The notes below the pieces were generated by a model that did no database searches, was not told the origin of the DNA, and saw only the letters and a list, made by a program, of their open reading frames with translations. This document shows positions 1-6,467 of a stretch of DNA of 7,246 nt, in pieces. Position 1 is the stretch's first letter, and each line of letters begins with the position of its first letter. The position numbers and the translations under genes are program-made. The stretch comes from Gemmatimonadota bacterium (GTDB lineage Bacteria; Gemmatimonadota; Gemmatimonadetes; Longimicrobiales; Gaopeijiaceae): contig JAUXEE010000095.1 in NCBI GenBank assembly GCA_030618065.1, positions 1 to 7,246 on the forward strand. The letters run 5' to 3'.

Positions 1-1354
1 CCTCCCCGTCGATGAGGAGCTCGCCCCGGGAGAAGACCTTCCGAATCTTCCCGGTGACCTCGATCCCCTCGTAGGCCGACCAGTCCGTGGCCATGTGGAG
101 AGTTTCCTGCCCCATGACCCACCGGGCCTCCGGGTCCAGTAGGACGATGTCGGCGTCGGCCCCCGGCTCCAGGCTTCCCTTCCTGGGGGCAAGGCCGAAC
201 AACCGGGCCGGCTCAGAAGAGACGATCTCCACGAACCGGAGGAGTGAGATTCTGCCTTTGGCGACCCCCTCGGAATAGAGCAGGGGGAAGCGGGTCTCGA
301 TGCCGGGGATCCCGTTGGGACAACGGTCGAAACGCTCATTCCCGCTGAGCTTGGCCTCCCAGGAATAGGCCGCATCATCGGAGGTCACCATCTTGATGCG
401 ACCATCGGCCACACCCCCCCAGAGGGTCTCAACGGCATCCCGGTCCCGGAGGGGTGGGGAGCAAATCCACTTGATCCCGTCCTCCCTTTCCAGCATGGCT
501 TCGGTGAAGAAGAGGTAGTGGGCGCAGGTCTCAGGCCGGATGTCCAGGCCCTCCCCCATAGCCTGGGTGAGGAGTTCCAGGCCTCCTGGGCTGGCAAGGT
601 GAACGATGAAGAACCGCCCCCCTGTCTCCCGAGCCATTTCGATAATGCGGCGAATGGCCTCGGTCTCCACTTCCGGAGGCTTGCTTCGGGCATGATAGAT
701 GGCGGAAGTCTTCCCCTCCCGAATGAGCCTCGGAACGTTGACTTCGATAGCGTCGTTGTCCTCGGCGTGGAGCATGAGCATGCCCCCGGCTTCGGTGAGG
801 GTCCGGGCAATCCGTACTAGGTCGGCGTCCTCAATTAGAAGACCGTCATCCCGGTAGGTCATGTAGCACTTCAGGGTGGGCGCGCCCGCAGCCACCACCG
901 CCGGAATCTCAGAAAGGGCTTCCTCGTCGGGCCGGGTGAGGACGGGATGAACCCCCCAGTCCACCAGAGCCTTCCCAGCGGATTCTTCCCTTTTGTCCTG
1001 AAGCGTCTTCGCCAGGGAACCCTCCGGCACCTGGTTGGAGAAATCGATGACGCTGGTGGTTCCCCCGAAGGCCGCCGCCCGGGTACCGGTGAAGTAGTCG
1101 TGGACACTCACCGTCCCCATGAAGATGTCGTTGAAGTGGACGTGGGTGTCCACACCCCCCGGTAGTACAAGAAGGCCATGGGCATCCACGACACGCTCGG
1201 CCTTCCCGTGTACCAGATCGCCTACAGCCGCCACATGTTCGCCCTGGATGAGGAGGTCCTGCTCGGCGACGGTCTGGCCCACCACCATCCTGCCTCCCCG
1301 AATAAGAGTGGATGGAGCAGAAGACCCAGTGTCGGAGGAAGGGAGAGGATCCAT
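1..1354 (-). CDS. hydA: Dihydropyrimidinase / hydantoinase-family amidohydrolase (3' end cut by window edge)
   Basis: Cytoplasmic binuclear-metal amidohydrolase of the dihydropyrimidinase/D-hydantoinase group, which opens cyclic amide rings such as dihydropyrimidines or hydantoins. The 451 visible residues keep the family's landmarks in order: DTHVHF (metal ligands H71 and H73), TLKCYMTY (K162, the lysine that is carboxylated to bridge the metals, and Y167), HAED (H196), VHLAS (H252), CSPPLR (S299), SDD (D326) and PNGIPGIE (N347). Near the edge it has RKGSLEPGADADIV and FSRGELLIDGE, typical of the family's C-terminus, so probably only a few tens of residues are missing. The start at 1354 is chosen because GGAGGTG lies 9 nt upstream; an in-frame ATG at 1381 has no comparable site. 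It is divergent from the UbiA gene. The family's usual DHC is SDDAAY here, so the substrate may not be dihydrouracil; the gene symbol is the generic one. Family assignment is firm, substrate is not. Confidence 0.9.
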   Translation of the reverse strand, partial: MDPLPSSDTGSSAPSTLIRGGRMVVGQTVAEQDLLIQGEHVAAVGDLVHGKAERVVDAHGLLVLPGGVDTHVHFNDIFMGTVSVHDYFTGTRAAAFGGTTSVIDFSNQVPEGSLAKTLQDKREESAGKALVDWGVHPVLTRPDEEALSEIPAVVAAGAPTLKCYMTYRDDGLLIEDADLVRIARTLTEAGGMLMLHAEDNDAIEVNVPRLIREGKTSAIYHARSKPPEVETEAIRRIIEMARETGGRFFIVHLASPGGLELLTQAMGEGLDIRPETCAHYLFFTEAMLEREDGIKWICSPPLRDRDAVETLWGGVADGRIKMVTSDDAAYSWEAKLSGNERFDRCPNGIPGIETRFPLLYSEGVAKGRISLLRFVEIVSSEPARLFGLAPRKGSLEPGADADIVLLDPEARWVMGQETLHMATDWSAYEGIEVTGKIRKVFSRGELLIDGE

Positions 1355-1557
1355 TTCTATGGGCACCTCCGAAGAAGCCATGTCAGACAATCCATCACCG
1401 TCTCCAGGCCGGCCGAATGAACTTGGGGCCCGACCCCGTGAAGCGAAAGAAAGCGTGGGAAGGTTGTCGGCGCCCGGGGAGCAAACCATGTTTCTTTTTG
1501 AAGCTCACTCCCGACGGGACATCCACACTCGATTGGTGGGCGGCGAGGGATAGAAGC
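1355..1557. other. Divergent intergenic region between the amidohydrolase and UbiA genes
   Basis: About 200 bp must hold the start signals for both divergent genes. I see a Shine-Dalgarno for each gene (1364-1370 minus; GAGGGA at 1545-1550 plus) and a short GGGG-N5-CCCC inverted repeat at 1425-1437. I cannot identify a convincing -35/-10 pair for either direction. Open frames crossing the region look like chance extensions in GC-rich DNA. Confidence 0.5.
1364..1370 (-). promoter_or_regulatory. Shine-Dalgarno site that sets the amidohydrolase start
   Basis: On the minus strand this reads GGAGGTG, 9 nt before the ATG at 1354. It lies inside the possible upstream extension from the ATG at 1381, and so favours the shorter protein. 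The added residues of the longer form would precede the first conserved block (LIRGGRMV) and match nothing I recognise. Confidence 0.6.
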
Positions 1558-2454
1558 ATGACCGACCTGAAGACATACGCGGCGCTGGCCCGGGCCCCTT
1601 TCCTCCTCCTCCCCGTGACCCTGGTGATCTGTGGCGCAGCCGCCGCCGCTTACGAAGGCGCTGCCCACTGGGGACCCACCCTCCTGGCCCTGGTGGGCCT
1701 GGTAGCGGTGCACATCGCCGTGAACGCTCTCAACGAATGGAGCGACATGCGTCGGGGGATCGATCTGAAGACGGTGCGAACCCCCTTTTCCGGCGGCTCC
1801 GGAACTCTCCCGGCAGGAAAAGCCCCTGTGGGAGCCGCCCTCCGATTGGGACTCTTCTTCGCCGCGGTGGGCCTGGCTATCGGGATCTGGTTCCTCTCAC
1901 AGATCGGTCCGGCTTTCCTGCCCTTCCTCCTGTTCGGCGCCGTCTTCGTGATGGGCTATACCGACGTCCTGGCCCGAATGGGAATCGGGGAGATCGCCGC
2001 CGCCCTGGGCCTGGGAGGGCTGGCCGTGTCGGGAGCGGCCATCGTCCAGGAAGGAGTGCTTGGCCCTGTGGCCCTCGCAGCCTCCGTCCCAGCCTTCCTC
2101 ATGACCTTCAATCTCCTCCTTCTGAACGAGTTCCCAGATGAGGCCGCCGACCGTGAGGGAGGCAGGAAGAACCTGGTGCTCCTATTCGGGAGGCGGGGGG
2201 CGGCCCTGATCTACGCCCTGGCGGCACTGATGGTACCCGTGTGGATCGTGGGAGCGGTGGTAGCCGGGCCCTTCCCTCTTTGGGCCATGGCGGGTGTCCT
2301 TCCCTCGGTGCTTCTGGTGCAGCCACTGAGGTGGGCCTTCGGCGACACCTCGGCTGACGTCCCCATCCCAGCCCTGGGCGCCAACGTCATCTGGAACCTG
2401 GCCACGAATACACTGTTGGGCGCTGCACTCCTGGTGGCGGCTATGCTGGCCTAG
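1558..2454 (+). CDS. UbiA-family membrane prenyltransferase (MenA-like)
   Basis: Integral membrane enzyme of 298 residues expected to transfer a polyprenyl chain from its diphosphate onto an aromatic or other acceptor, as in menaquinone or ubiquinone synthesis. Both Asp-rich, Mg-diphosphate-binding loops of the family are visible. The first is NEWSDMRRGID (residues 59-69), followed by SGGSGTLPAGK at 78-88; the second is NEFPDEAADREGGRKN (190-205). Between and after them are about nine hydrophobic segments (roughly 14-32, 40-56, 95-113, 117-133, 145-168, 170-188, 214-236, 238-256, 275-297), the usual UbiA topology. GAGGGA sits 7 nt before this ATG. A longer reading from 1312 is rejected because its extra residues are not membrane-like and overlap the opposite gene. 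The motif layout is closest to 1,4-dihydroxy-2-naphthoate prenyltransferases, but no other quinone gene is here, so the acceptor stays open. Confidence 0.85.
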   Translation: MTDLKTYAALARAPFLLLPVTLVICGAAAAAYEGAAHWGPTLLALVGLVAVHIAVNALNEWSDMRRGIDLKTVRTPFSGGSGTLPAGKAPVGAALRLGLFFAAVGLAIGIWFLSQIGPAFLPFLLFGAVFVMGYTDVLARMGIGEIAAALGLGGLAVSGAAIVQEGVLGPVALAASVPAFLMTFNLLLLNEFPDEAADREGGRKNLVLLFGRRGAALIYALAALMVPVWIVGAVVAGPFPLWAMAGVLPSVLLVQPLRWAFGDTSADVPIPALGANVIWNLATNTLLGAALLVAAMLA

Positions 2455-2572
2455 GTGCCGGAGCCGCCGCCCCTTCCCCTTCCCTCCCCAAAGCCACTAC
2501 TCTTTCCCCTGTAACAGACCGGCACATTCAAGCCCGGCCCGGCTCGTCTGGGGCCCAATCCCGGAGAGACCC

Positions 2573-4309
2573 ATGTTCCTGATGCACCTTGGCAGCCTCC
2601 GCACCTCTATCGTCATCGCTGCGTTTCTCTCAGCGACATTCCTCATGGCTTGCGAACCCGCCGCCGAAAGCGGAGAAGAGGGCCTGACCGAAGAGGTCGT
2701 CGTGAACCTCCCCTCCGATGGCGCCATAGATGAAGCCCTGGCCAGTATCAGTGAAGAGAGAATCAGGGAGTACACCCAGGTTCTGGCCTCCGACGAGTTC
2801 GGCGGCCGGTCCCCCTCCTCGAGGGGGGAGGAACTGACCATTCAGTATCTCACCGAGCAGTTCGCTTCCCTGGGCCTGAAACCCGGTGGGATGAACGGGA
2901 CGTGGGTTCAGGAGGTCCCCCTCGTTGCCATTACCGCCGATCCCGACATGAGTCTGGCCATCAGCGGCGCCGGCGGTTCCAGAGCCTTCGAGTACGGCGC
3001 TGAGTTCGTGGCAGGGACCCCGAGGGTCGTGGAAAGTGTCGGCTTCGAGAAGTCGGAGCTGGTCTTCGTGGGCTATGGAGCGGTGGCGCCCGAGTTCGGA
3101 TGGGACGACTACGCTGCGGTGGATGTCACCGGAAAGACAGTGGTCGTGCTGGTCAATGACCCCGGCTACGCGACGCAGGACCCGGACCTCTTCAAGGGCA
3201 ACGCCATGACCTACTATGGCCGTTGGACCTACAAGTATGAGGAGGGAGCCCGGCAGGGAGCGGCAGCTGTGCTCATCGTCCACGAGACGGCCCCGGCAGC
3301 CTACGGGTGGGCGACAGTGGAGAACGGGTGGACTGGAACCCAGTTCAACCTGGTCACGGAAGACGACAATATGGGCCGGGTGGCGGCGGAGGGCTGGATC
3401 ACCCTCGAGACGGCCGAGGCCATCTTCGAAATGGCTGGGTTGGACTACCACGAGATGAAGGCACAGGCCGAGCTTCCTGGCTTTGAAGCCGTCCCGATGG
3501 GCGACCTCACCGCTTCCCTGGCCATCGACAACACCATCGAGCGCTCCTCGTCCAACAACTTCCTGGCCAAAATTCCCGGGACCACCCGCCCGGACGAGGT
3601 AGTCATCTATATGGGTCACTGGGACCACTTCGGTACCGATCCCTCCCTGGAAGGAGACCAGGTCTACAACGGAGCGGTGGACAACGCCAGTGGTATCGCC
3701 ACTCTCCTGGAAATCGCCGAGGCCTACACCTTGTTGGATCCCGGACCGGAGCGGACCGTCGTCTTTTGGGGAACCACGGCCGAGGAACAAGGGCTGCTTG
3801 GATCGGGTTACTACGCTGAGAACCCCGTGTATCCCCTGAACAAGACGGTGGCGGCCATCAATATCGACGCCCTCCCCATCTACGGGGCCACCCATGACTA
3901 CACCATCGTTGGGTTCGGGAATTCCGAGCTCGACGACTATGCCGTGCGGGCCAACGCCCTCATCGACCGGGTGGTAAAGCCAAACCCCCAACCCGAGAAG
4001 GGCTCCTTCTACCGGTCAGACCATTTTCCCCTGGCCAAGCAGGGCGTCCCCGCTCACTATGGTGGGGCGGGCCACGACAACATCGAGCACGGAGAGGAGT
4101 GGGGCCGCGCTCAGTCCGACGCCTGGACCGCCGACAACTACCACCAGGTCACCGACGAGTACTCCCCGGACTGGGACCTGAGTGGGGCCATGCAGGACAT
4201 CTCCGTCTGGTTCCGCATAGGACTGGATCTGGCTTACTCCAACGCCTTCCCAGGCTGGAACGAGGGAACGGAGTTCAAGGCCATGCGTGACGCCATGATG
4301 GGACGCTGA
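2573..4309 (+). CDS. M28-family zinc metallopeptidase, exported lipoprotein with PA-type insert
   Basis: Secreted, lipid-anchored aminopeptidase-type enzyme of 578 residues. The N-terminus has a hydrophobic stretch ending in the lipobox LMAC (C27), so it should be processed by signal peptidase II. A protease-associated-type region follows at about 150-280, including VGYGAVAPEFGWDDY. The M28 catalytic domain occupies about 320-555 with a full di-zinc set: GHWDHFG (H349), VDNASG (D370), AEEQG (E404 likely base, E405 ligand), NIDALP (D432) and YHQVTDEY (H524). GGAGAG precedes the ATG at 2573; a second ATG at 2582 would still leave an intact signal peptide. C27 is the only cysteine in the protein. 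It is the first gene of a three-gene run, with the next start 16 bp after its stop. The 118-bp leader after the UbiA gene is pyrimidine-rich with no obvious promoter. Family is certain; the peptide substrate cannot be read from sequence. Confidence 0.93.
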   Translation: MFLMHLGSLRTSIVIAAFLSATFLMACEPAAESGEEGLTEEVVVNLPSDGAIDEALASISEERIREYTQVLASDEFGGRSPSSRGEELTIQYLTEQFASLGLKPGGMNGTWVQEVPLVAITADPDMSLAISGAGGSRAFEYGAEFVAGTPRVVESVGFEKSELVFVGYGAVAPEFGWDDYAAVDVTGKTVVVLVNDPGYATQDPDLFKGNAMTYYGRWTYKYEEGARQGAAAVLIVHETAPAAYGWATVENGWTGTQFNLVTEDDNMGRVAAEGWITLETAEAIFEMAGLDYHEMKAQAELPGFEAVPMGDLTASLAIDNTIERSSSNNFLAKIPGTTRPDEVVIYMGHWDHFGTDPSLEGDQVYNGAVDNASGIATLLEIAEAYTLLDPGPERTVVFWGTTAEEQGLLGSGYYAENPVYPLNKTVAAINIDALPIYGATHDYTIVGFGNSELDDYAVRANALIDRVVKPNPQPEKGSFYRSDHFPLAKQGVPAHYGGAGHDNIEHGEEWGRAQSDAWTADNYHQVTDEYSPDWDLSGAMQDISVWFRIGLDLAYSNAFPGWNEGTEFKAMRDAMMGR

Positions 4310-4325
4310 CAAGGGAGGTTTCCCC

Positions 4326-5063
4326 ATGATTCGCAACAAATTCGTCTTCCCCCTGATGGCGGCCCTGGCTCTGGGGGCCTGCGCTGATGCTTCGCCTACG
4401 GCCAACGAACCGGCGCTGGATGAAGCTGCATTCGAGCTGGTGGCGGAAGCCGCTTTGGAAGCCAACGACCAGCTGGGAACCCCCCTTCCCTCTCTGGATA
4501 ACCTCCTGAGGCGCACCTACAAGGCAATCCGGGAGCATGACGGGCATGGCCAAGGAGTAAGGCTCCTGAGAGCGGGGCACACCTTGAGCGGCATTATCGC
4601 CGTTCTGGGGCCCGGCGTGGCCGAAGAAGCCATGACAGGGGTGGACCAGGCCCTGTCCCGTTTGGGTCACCGTTTTGCCGGAAAGACCCTCCCTGACCGG
4701 ATGCAGAGGATCCTCAACCAGGCCAAGACCGTGGCGGAGCGGGGTCACGAGGCGCTGGCCGCCGGGAGATATGCTGCGGCACTGGGGGCGGCCCTGGCCT
4801 CGGCCGACCTGATCCGTTCTCTCTCCCCCCGGTTCCAGGCCCGGAAAGCCATCGACCGCGCGACCCGGGCGTTCAAAACCGCCAGGGAGGCCGTCGGCGA
4901 CGGTCCCACGGATGCGGAAAAGACGGCGCTCAGGAAGGCGCTACGCTTTCGAAACGGGGCCATGGACGCTTACAAGGGGAAGGAGTTCCGGAAGGCCTGG
5001 ACCCTTGCCCGGAAATCCCTGGCCCTCTCCCAGGAGGTACTGAAGGGGAGGAGCAACGGATAG
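4326..5063 (+). CDS. Unrecognised alpha-helical lipoprotein
   Basis: Predicted lipoprotein of 245 residues that I cannot assign to a named family. The N-terminus (charged MIRNK, hydrophobic core, then LGAC with C19) is a clear lipoprotein signal, and C19 is its only cysteine. The mature part is Ala-, Leu-, Arg- and Lys-rich and looks wholly helical. Two related helical hairpins are visible, around 137-166 and 208-239. Each has a small-residue turn plus an aromatic residue (AAGRY; KGKEF) followed by A-x3-A-x2-S spacing (A152/A156/S159 and A224/A228/S231), reminiscent of TPR-like repeats. A strong GGGAGGT lies 6 nt before the ATG. It sits 16 bp after the M28 gene and 16 bp before the TlpA-like gene, so the three are probably co-transcribed. 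A scaffold or binding partner at the membrane is a guess from context only. Confidence 0.8.
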   Translation: MIRNKFVFPLMAALALGACADASPTANEPALDEAAFELVAEAALEANDQLGTPLPSLDNLLRRTYKAIREHDGHGQGVRLLRAGHTLSGIIAVLGPGVAEEAMTGVDQALSRLGHRFAGKTLPDRMQRILNQAKTVAERGHEALAAGRYAAALGAALASADLIRSLSPRFQARKAIDRATRAFKTAREAVGDGPTDAEKTALRKALRFRNGAMDAYKGKEFRKAWTLARKSLALSQEVLKGRSNG

Positions 5064-5079
5064 TCAGCCTTCCGTCGGG

Positions 5080-5628
5080 GTGATGGGAACGTCGGTGTGG
5101 AATAGGATCAAGCGCCCTCTGGAATTCCTCATTTGGGCAGGGGTCCTGAGCTTTGTCGCGCTCAGATTCGGCCCCCAGGTGACAGCAGCCTTCGGTGTGG
5201 GTAGTGGGGATGAGGAGTTCTCGGCCAACGCCTTCCGGACTTTGGACGGTTCCCTCCTTACCCCGGAGGAGCTGGAGGGGAAGGTCGTCCTGGTGAACGC
5301 CTGGGCGACCTGGTGTCCTCCCTGCGTCATCGAGATGCCCGGATTCCAGCGAGTCTACGACGACTACAAGGACCAGGGGTTCATCGTCCTCGGAGTTTCC
5401 AGAGATCAGGGTGACCCGGCCCGTGTGAAGGCCTTCCTGGAGAAGAAGGGAATCACCTACCCAGTGGCCATGGCGAGAGACGTGGACCTGGGAGGAATCA
5501 CAGACGTTCAAACCCTCCCCACTTCCTACCTTATCGGCCGGGACGGGACCATCCGGCACCGGGTGGAAGGGCTCTACGCGGGGCCGGCCCTGAGGATGGC
5601 GGTGAAGCGGTTGTTGAGCGAGGGTTGA
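5080..5628 (+). CDS. TlpA/ResA-like membrane-anchored thioredoxin
   Basis: Thiol-disulfide oxidoreductase of 182 residues, tethered to the membrane with its catalytic domain outside the cytoplasm. One hydrophobic anchor spans about 14-30 after a positively charged start (NRIKR). The thioredoxin fold follows with the active site WATWCPPC (C79, C82), the TlpA-type Glu just after it (CVIEMP, E85), and the cis-proline segment TLPTSYLIGRDG (P147). WCPPC is typical of TlpA/ResA/CcmG reductases used in cytochrome c maturation or in keeping exported cysteines reduced. The start is GTG at 5080 or ATG at 5083. Neither has a strong ribosome site, so coupling to the upstream gene 16 bp away is likely. 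The two lipoproteins before it have no cysteine beyond the lipidated one, so they are unlikely to be its substrates. Confidence 0.9.
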   Translation: MMGTSVWNRIKRPLEFLIWAGVLSFVALRFGPQVTAAFGVGSGDEEFSANAFRTLDGSLLTPEELEGKVVLVNAWATWCPPCVIEMPGFQRVYDDYKDQGFIVLGVSRDQGDPARVKAFLEKKGITYPVAMARDVDLGGITDVQTLPTSYLIGRDGTIRHRVEGLYAGPALRMAVKRLLSEG

Positions 5629-5690
5629 GGGGCCGACTCCACGCGACACCGACCCCCCATACCATGGGAACGCCCACACTCCTCCAGTAG

Positions 5691-5756
5691 ACTCCCTCAC
5701 CGATTCCTCATGGATTCCTCACCGACTCTCCTTGCACATGTGTTCCACATGTGATT
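5691..5756. repeat. Six-unit array with 11-bp spacing upstream of vapBC
   Basis: Units begin at 5691, 5702, 5713, 5724, 5735 and 5746. Units two and three share GATTCCTCA exactly (9 of 11 bases identical). Unit one (ACTCCCTCACC) matches unit three at 8 of 11, and unit four is a weaker relative. Units five and six both begin with the palindrome CACATGTG. The two halves are unrelated in sequence but keep the same 11-bp step, about one helical turn, which would put any bound proteins on one face of the DNA. It lies in the 139-bp gap between the TlpA-like gene and vapB. The rest of that gap shows no convincing terminator. Confidence 0.55.
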
Positions 5757-5761
5757 AACAT
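5732..5761 (+). promoter_or_regulatory. Candidate vapBC promoter
   Basis: TTGCAC at 5732-5737 and TAACAT at 5756-5761 are 18 bp apart and could be the -35 and -10 boxes. Each matches the housekeeping consensus only partly (three and four of six). The -10 ends 6 bp before the vapB ATG, so a transcript from here would start at or next to the start codon. Confidence 0.4.
5735..5753. promoter_or_regulatory. Candidate VapB operator: tandem CACATGTG palindromes
   Basis: CACATGTG occurs at 5735-5742 and again at 5746-5753, separated by TTC, so the centres are 11 bp apart and lie between the putative promoter boxes. Ribbon-helix-helix antitoxins bind short palindromes as dimers side by side, so this is a plausible autoregulatory site for the VapB-VapC complex. 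The palindromes are seen; the binding is inferred. Confidence 0.55.
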
Positions 5762-5767
5762 AAAGGC

Positions 5768-5998
5768 ATGCCCAAGATGATTCAGGTTCGAAACGTGCCG
5801 GATGCGCTCCACCGGGAGCTAGCAAAACGAGCCCGTGCCCGGGGTCAAACGCTGACCGACTTCATCCAGGAGATCCTGGAGCGGGAGGTGTCTCGACCCC
5901 CGAGGGAGGAGGTCTTTCGCCGAATCGCCAGGCGGGAGCCGGTAAGGTTCCCTGGCACCGCCGCAGAGCTGATCCGGAGTGAGCGGGGAGAGTCGTGA
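5768..5998 (+). CDS. vapB: VapB/FitA-like ribbon-helix-helix antitoxin
   Basis: Small DNA-binding antitoxin of 76 residues expected to neutralise the VapC encoded next and to repress its own promoter. The N-terminal half is a FitA-like ribbon-helix-helix: strand MIQVRNV (4-10), helix A about 11-25 (PDALHRELAKRARA), turn GQTLT, helix B about 29-41 (LTDFIQEILEREV). The Arg-rich tail (46-76) is the part that usually wraps the toxin. Its stop overlaps the toxin start by 4 bp, giving the fixed ratio and coupling typical of such modules. The first ATG (5768) has no spaced Shine-Dalgarno and may be read from a leaderless message. The ATG at 5777 (73 residues) has a weak AAAGG 10 nt upstream, but that would lie upstream of the transcript start if the proposed promoter is right. 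Family clear, exact start uncertain. Confidence 0.88.
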   Translation: MPKMIQVRNVPDALHRELAKRARARGQTLTDFIQEILEREVSRPPREEVFRRIARREPVRFPGTAAELIRSERGES

Positions 5999-6396
5999 CC
6001 TCCCTGGTCACGGATGCCTCGGCCCTTGTGGAGCATCTGCTGGGAACGGAGAGAGGAGCAACAATAGGACATCTTCTCACGGAGCCATCCGCGGACCTCC
6101 ACGTGCCGGCCCTATGTGATGTGGAAGTCGCGTCCGCCCTTCGCCGACTCCTACACCGAAAAGTCCTTTCCAAAACAAGAGCCCAGGAAGCCCTCGAGGA
6201 TTACCTGGATCTTCCCCTCACCTGGCACGGGCACCGGATCCTTCTTCCCCGCTGCTTCGCTCTCAGGGACGTTCTTTCCGCCTATGACGCCACCTACGTA
6301 GCTCTGGCGGAACGCCTGGCCGCCCCCCTTCTCACCACCGACGTTCGCTTGGCTTCGGCAGCCCGGAAGCTAGGGATCCCCTCCTTACCCGCTTGA
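5995..6396 (+). CDS. vapC: VapC PIN-domain ribonuclease toxin
   Basis: Mg-dependent PIN-domain endoribonuclease of 133 residues, a type II toxin that typically cleaves tRNA or rRNA when VapB is lost. The four acidic active-site positions are in the expected order and context: VTDASALVEHL (D7), CDVEVASALRR (E44), SAYDATYVALAE (D98) and LLTTDVRLA (D116). The length is normal for the family and there is no frameshift, so the toxin looks functional. The start is GTG at 5995, overlapping the vapB stop as GTGA, with GGGGAG at 5985-5990 as ribosome site. The actual RNA target cannot be read from sequence. Confidence 0.92.
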   Translation: MTSLVTDASALVEHLLGTERGATIGHLLTEPSADLHVPALCDVEVASALRRLLHRKVLSKTRAQEALEDYLDLPLTWHGHRILLPRCFALRDVLSAYDATYVALAERLAAPLLTTDVRLASAARKLGIPSLPA

Positions 6397-6413
6397 GCTT
6401 TCCTGTCTCGGGG

Positions 6414-6449
6414 TTGACGGGGAAATCAATTCCCTCCCCTTGACGGGGA
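6414..6449. repeat. Direct repeat TTGACGGGGA, two copies
   Basis: TTGACGGGGA occurs at 6414-6423 and 6440-6449, exactly 26 bp apart. Each begins with TTGACG, a near-consensus -35 box. Between them, GGGAA-N5-TTCCC (6420-6434) forms a small inverted repeat. Only the second copy has an AT-rich -10 candidate at the right distance. Confidence 0.6.
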
Positions 6450-6467
6450 CCGAGCTAGGATGATTAT
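6440..6467 (+). promoter_or_regulatory. Candidate promoter of the GbsR-type regulator
   Basis: TTGACG (6440-6445, five of six consensus bases) is followed after 16 bp by GATTAT (6462-6467, four of six), at the start of an AT-rich patch that stands out from its GC-rich surroundings. Transcription would begin near 6474 and leave a leader of about 40 nt before the ATG at 6516. Confidence 0.5.

Noticed and set aside
385..1165. Several open frames on both strands inside the amidohydrolase gene
   Set aside because: They are shadows in other frames of a gene whose true frame contains every family motif.
1312..1557. N-terminal extension of the UbiA gene from an ATG at 1312
   Set aside because: The extra 82 residues overlap the start of the opposite gene, are not membrane-like and have no ribosome site. 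The ATG at 1558 has GAGGGA and begins a typical UbiA N-terminus.
2536..2555. GGCCC-N10-GGGCC inverted repeat before the M28 gene as terminator or riboswitch
   Set aside because: Short stem in GC-rich DNA, no T-run and no conserved leader fold that I recognise.
2630..3991. A 453-codon open frame on the minus strand opposite the M28 peptidase gene
   Set aside because: Its translation is Gly/Val/His-rich without recognisable domains, and the opposite strand encodes a complete M28 enzyme with all metal ligands. Long antisense frames are expected in GC-rich genes.
5628..5655. G-rich/C-rich pairing after the TlpA-like gene as an intrinsic terminator
   Set aside because: Only four pairs across a loop of about 20 nt, with no T-run following.
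5663..5673. CCAT-ACC-ATGG style inverted repeat in the gap before vapBC
   Set aside because: Four-base arms are expected by chance, and it is off the 11-bp phase of the neighbouring array.
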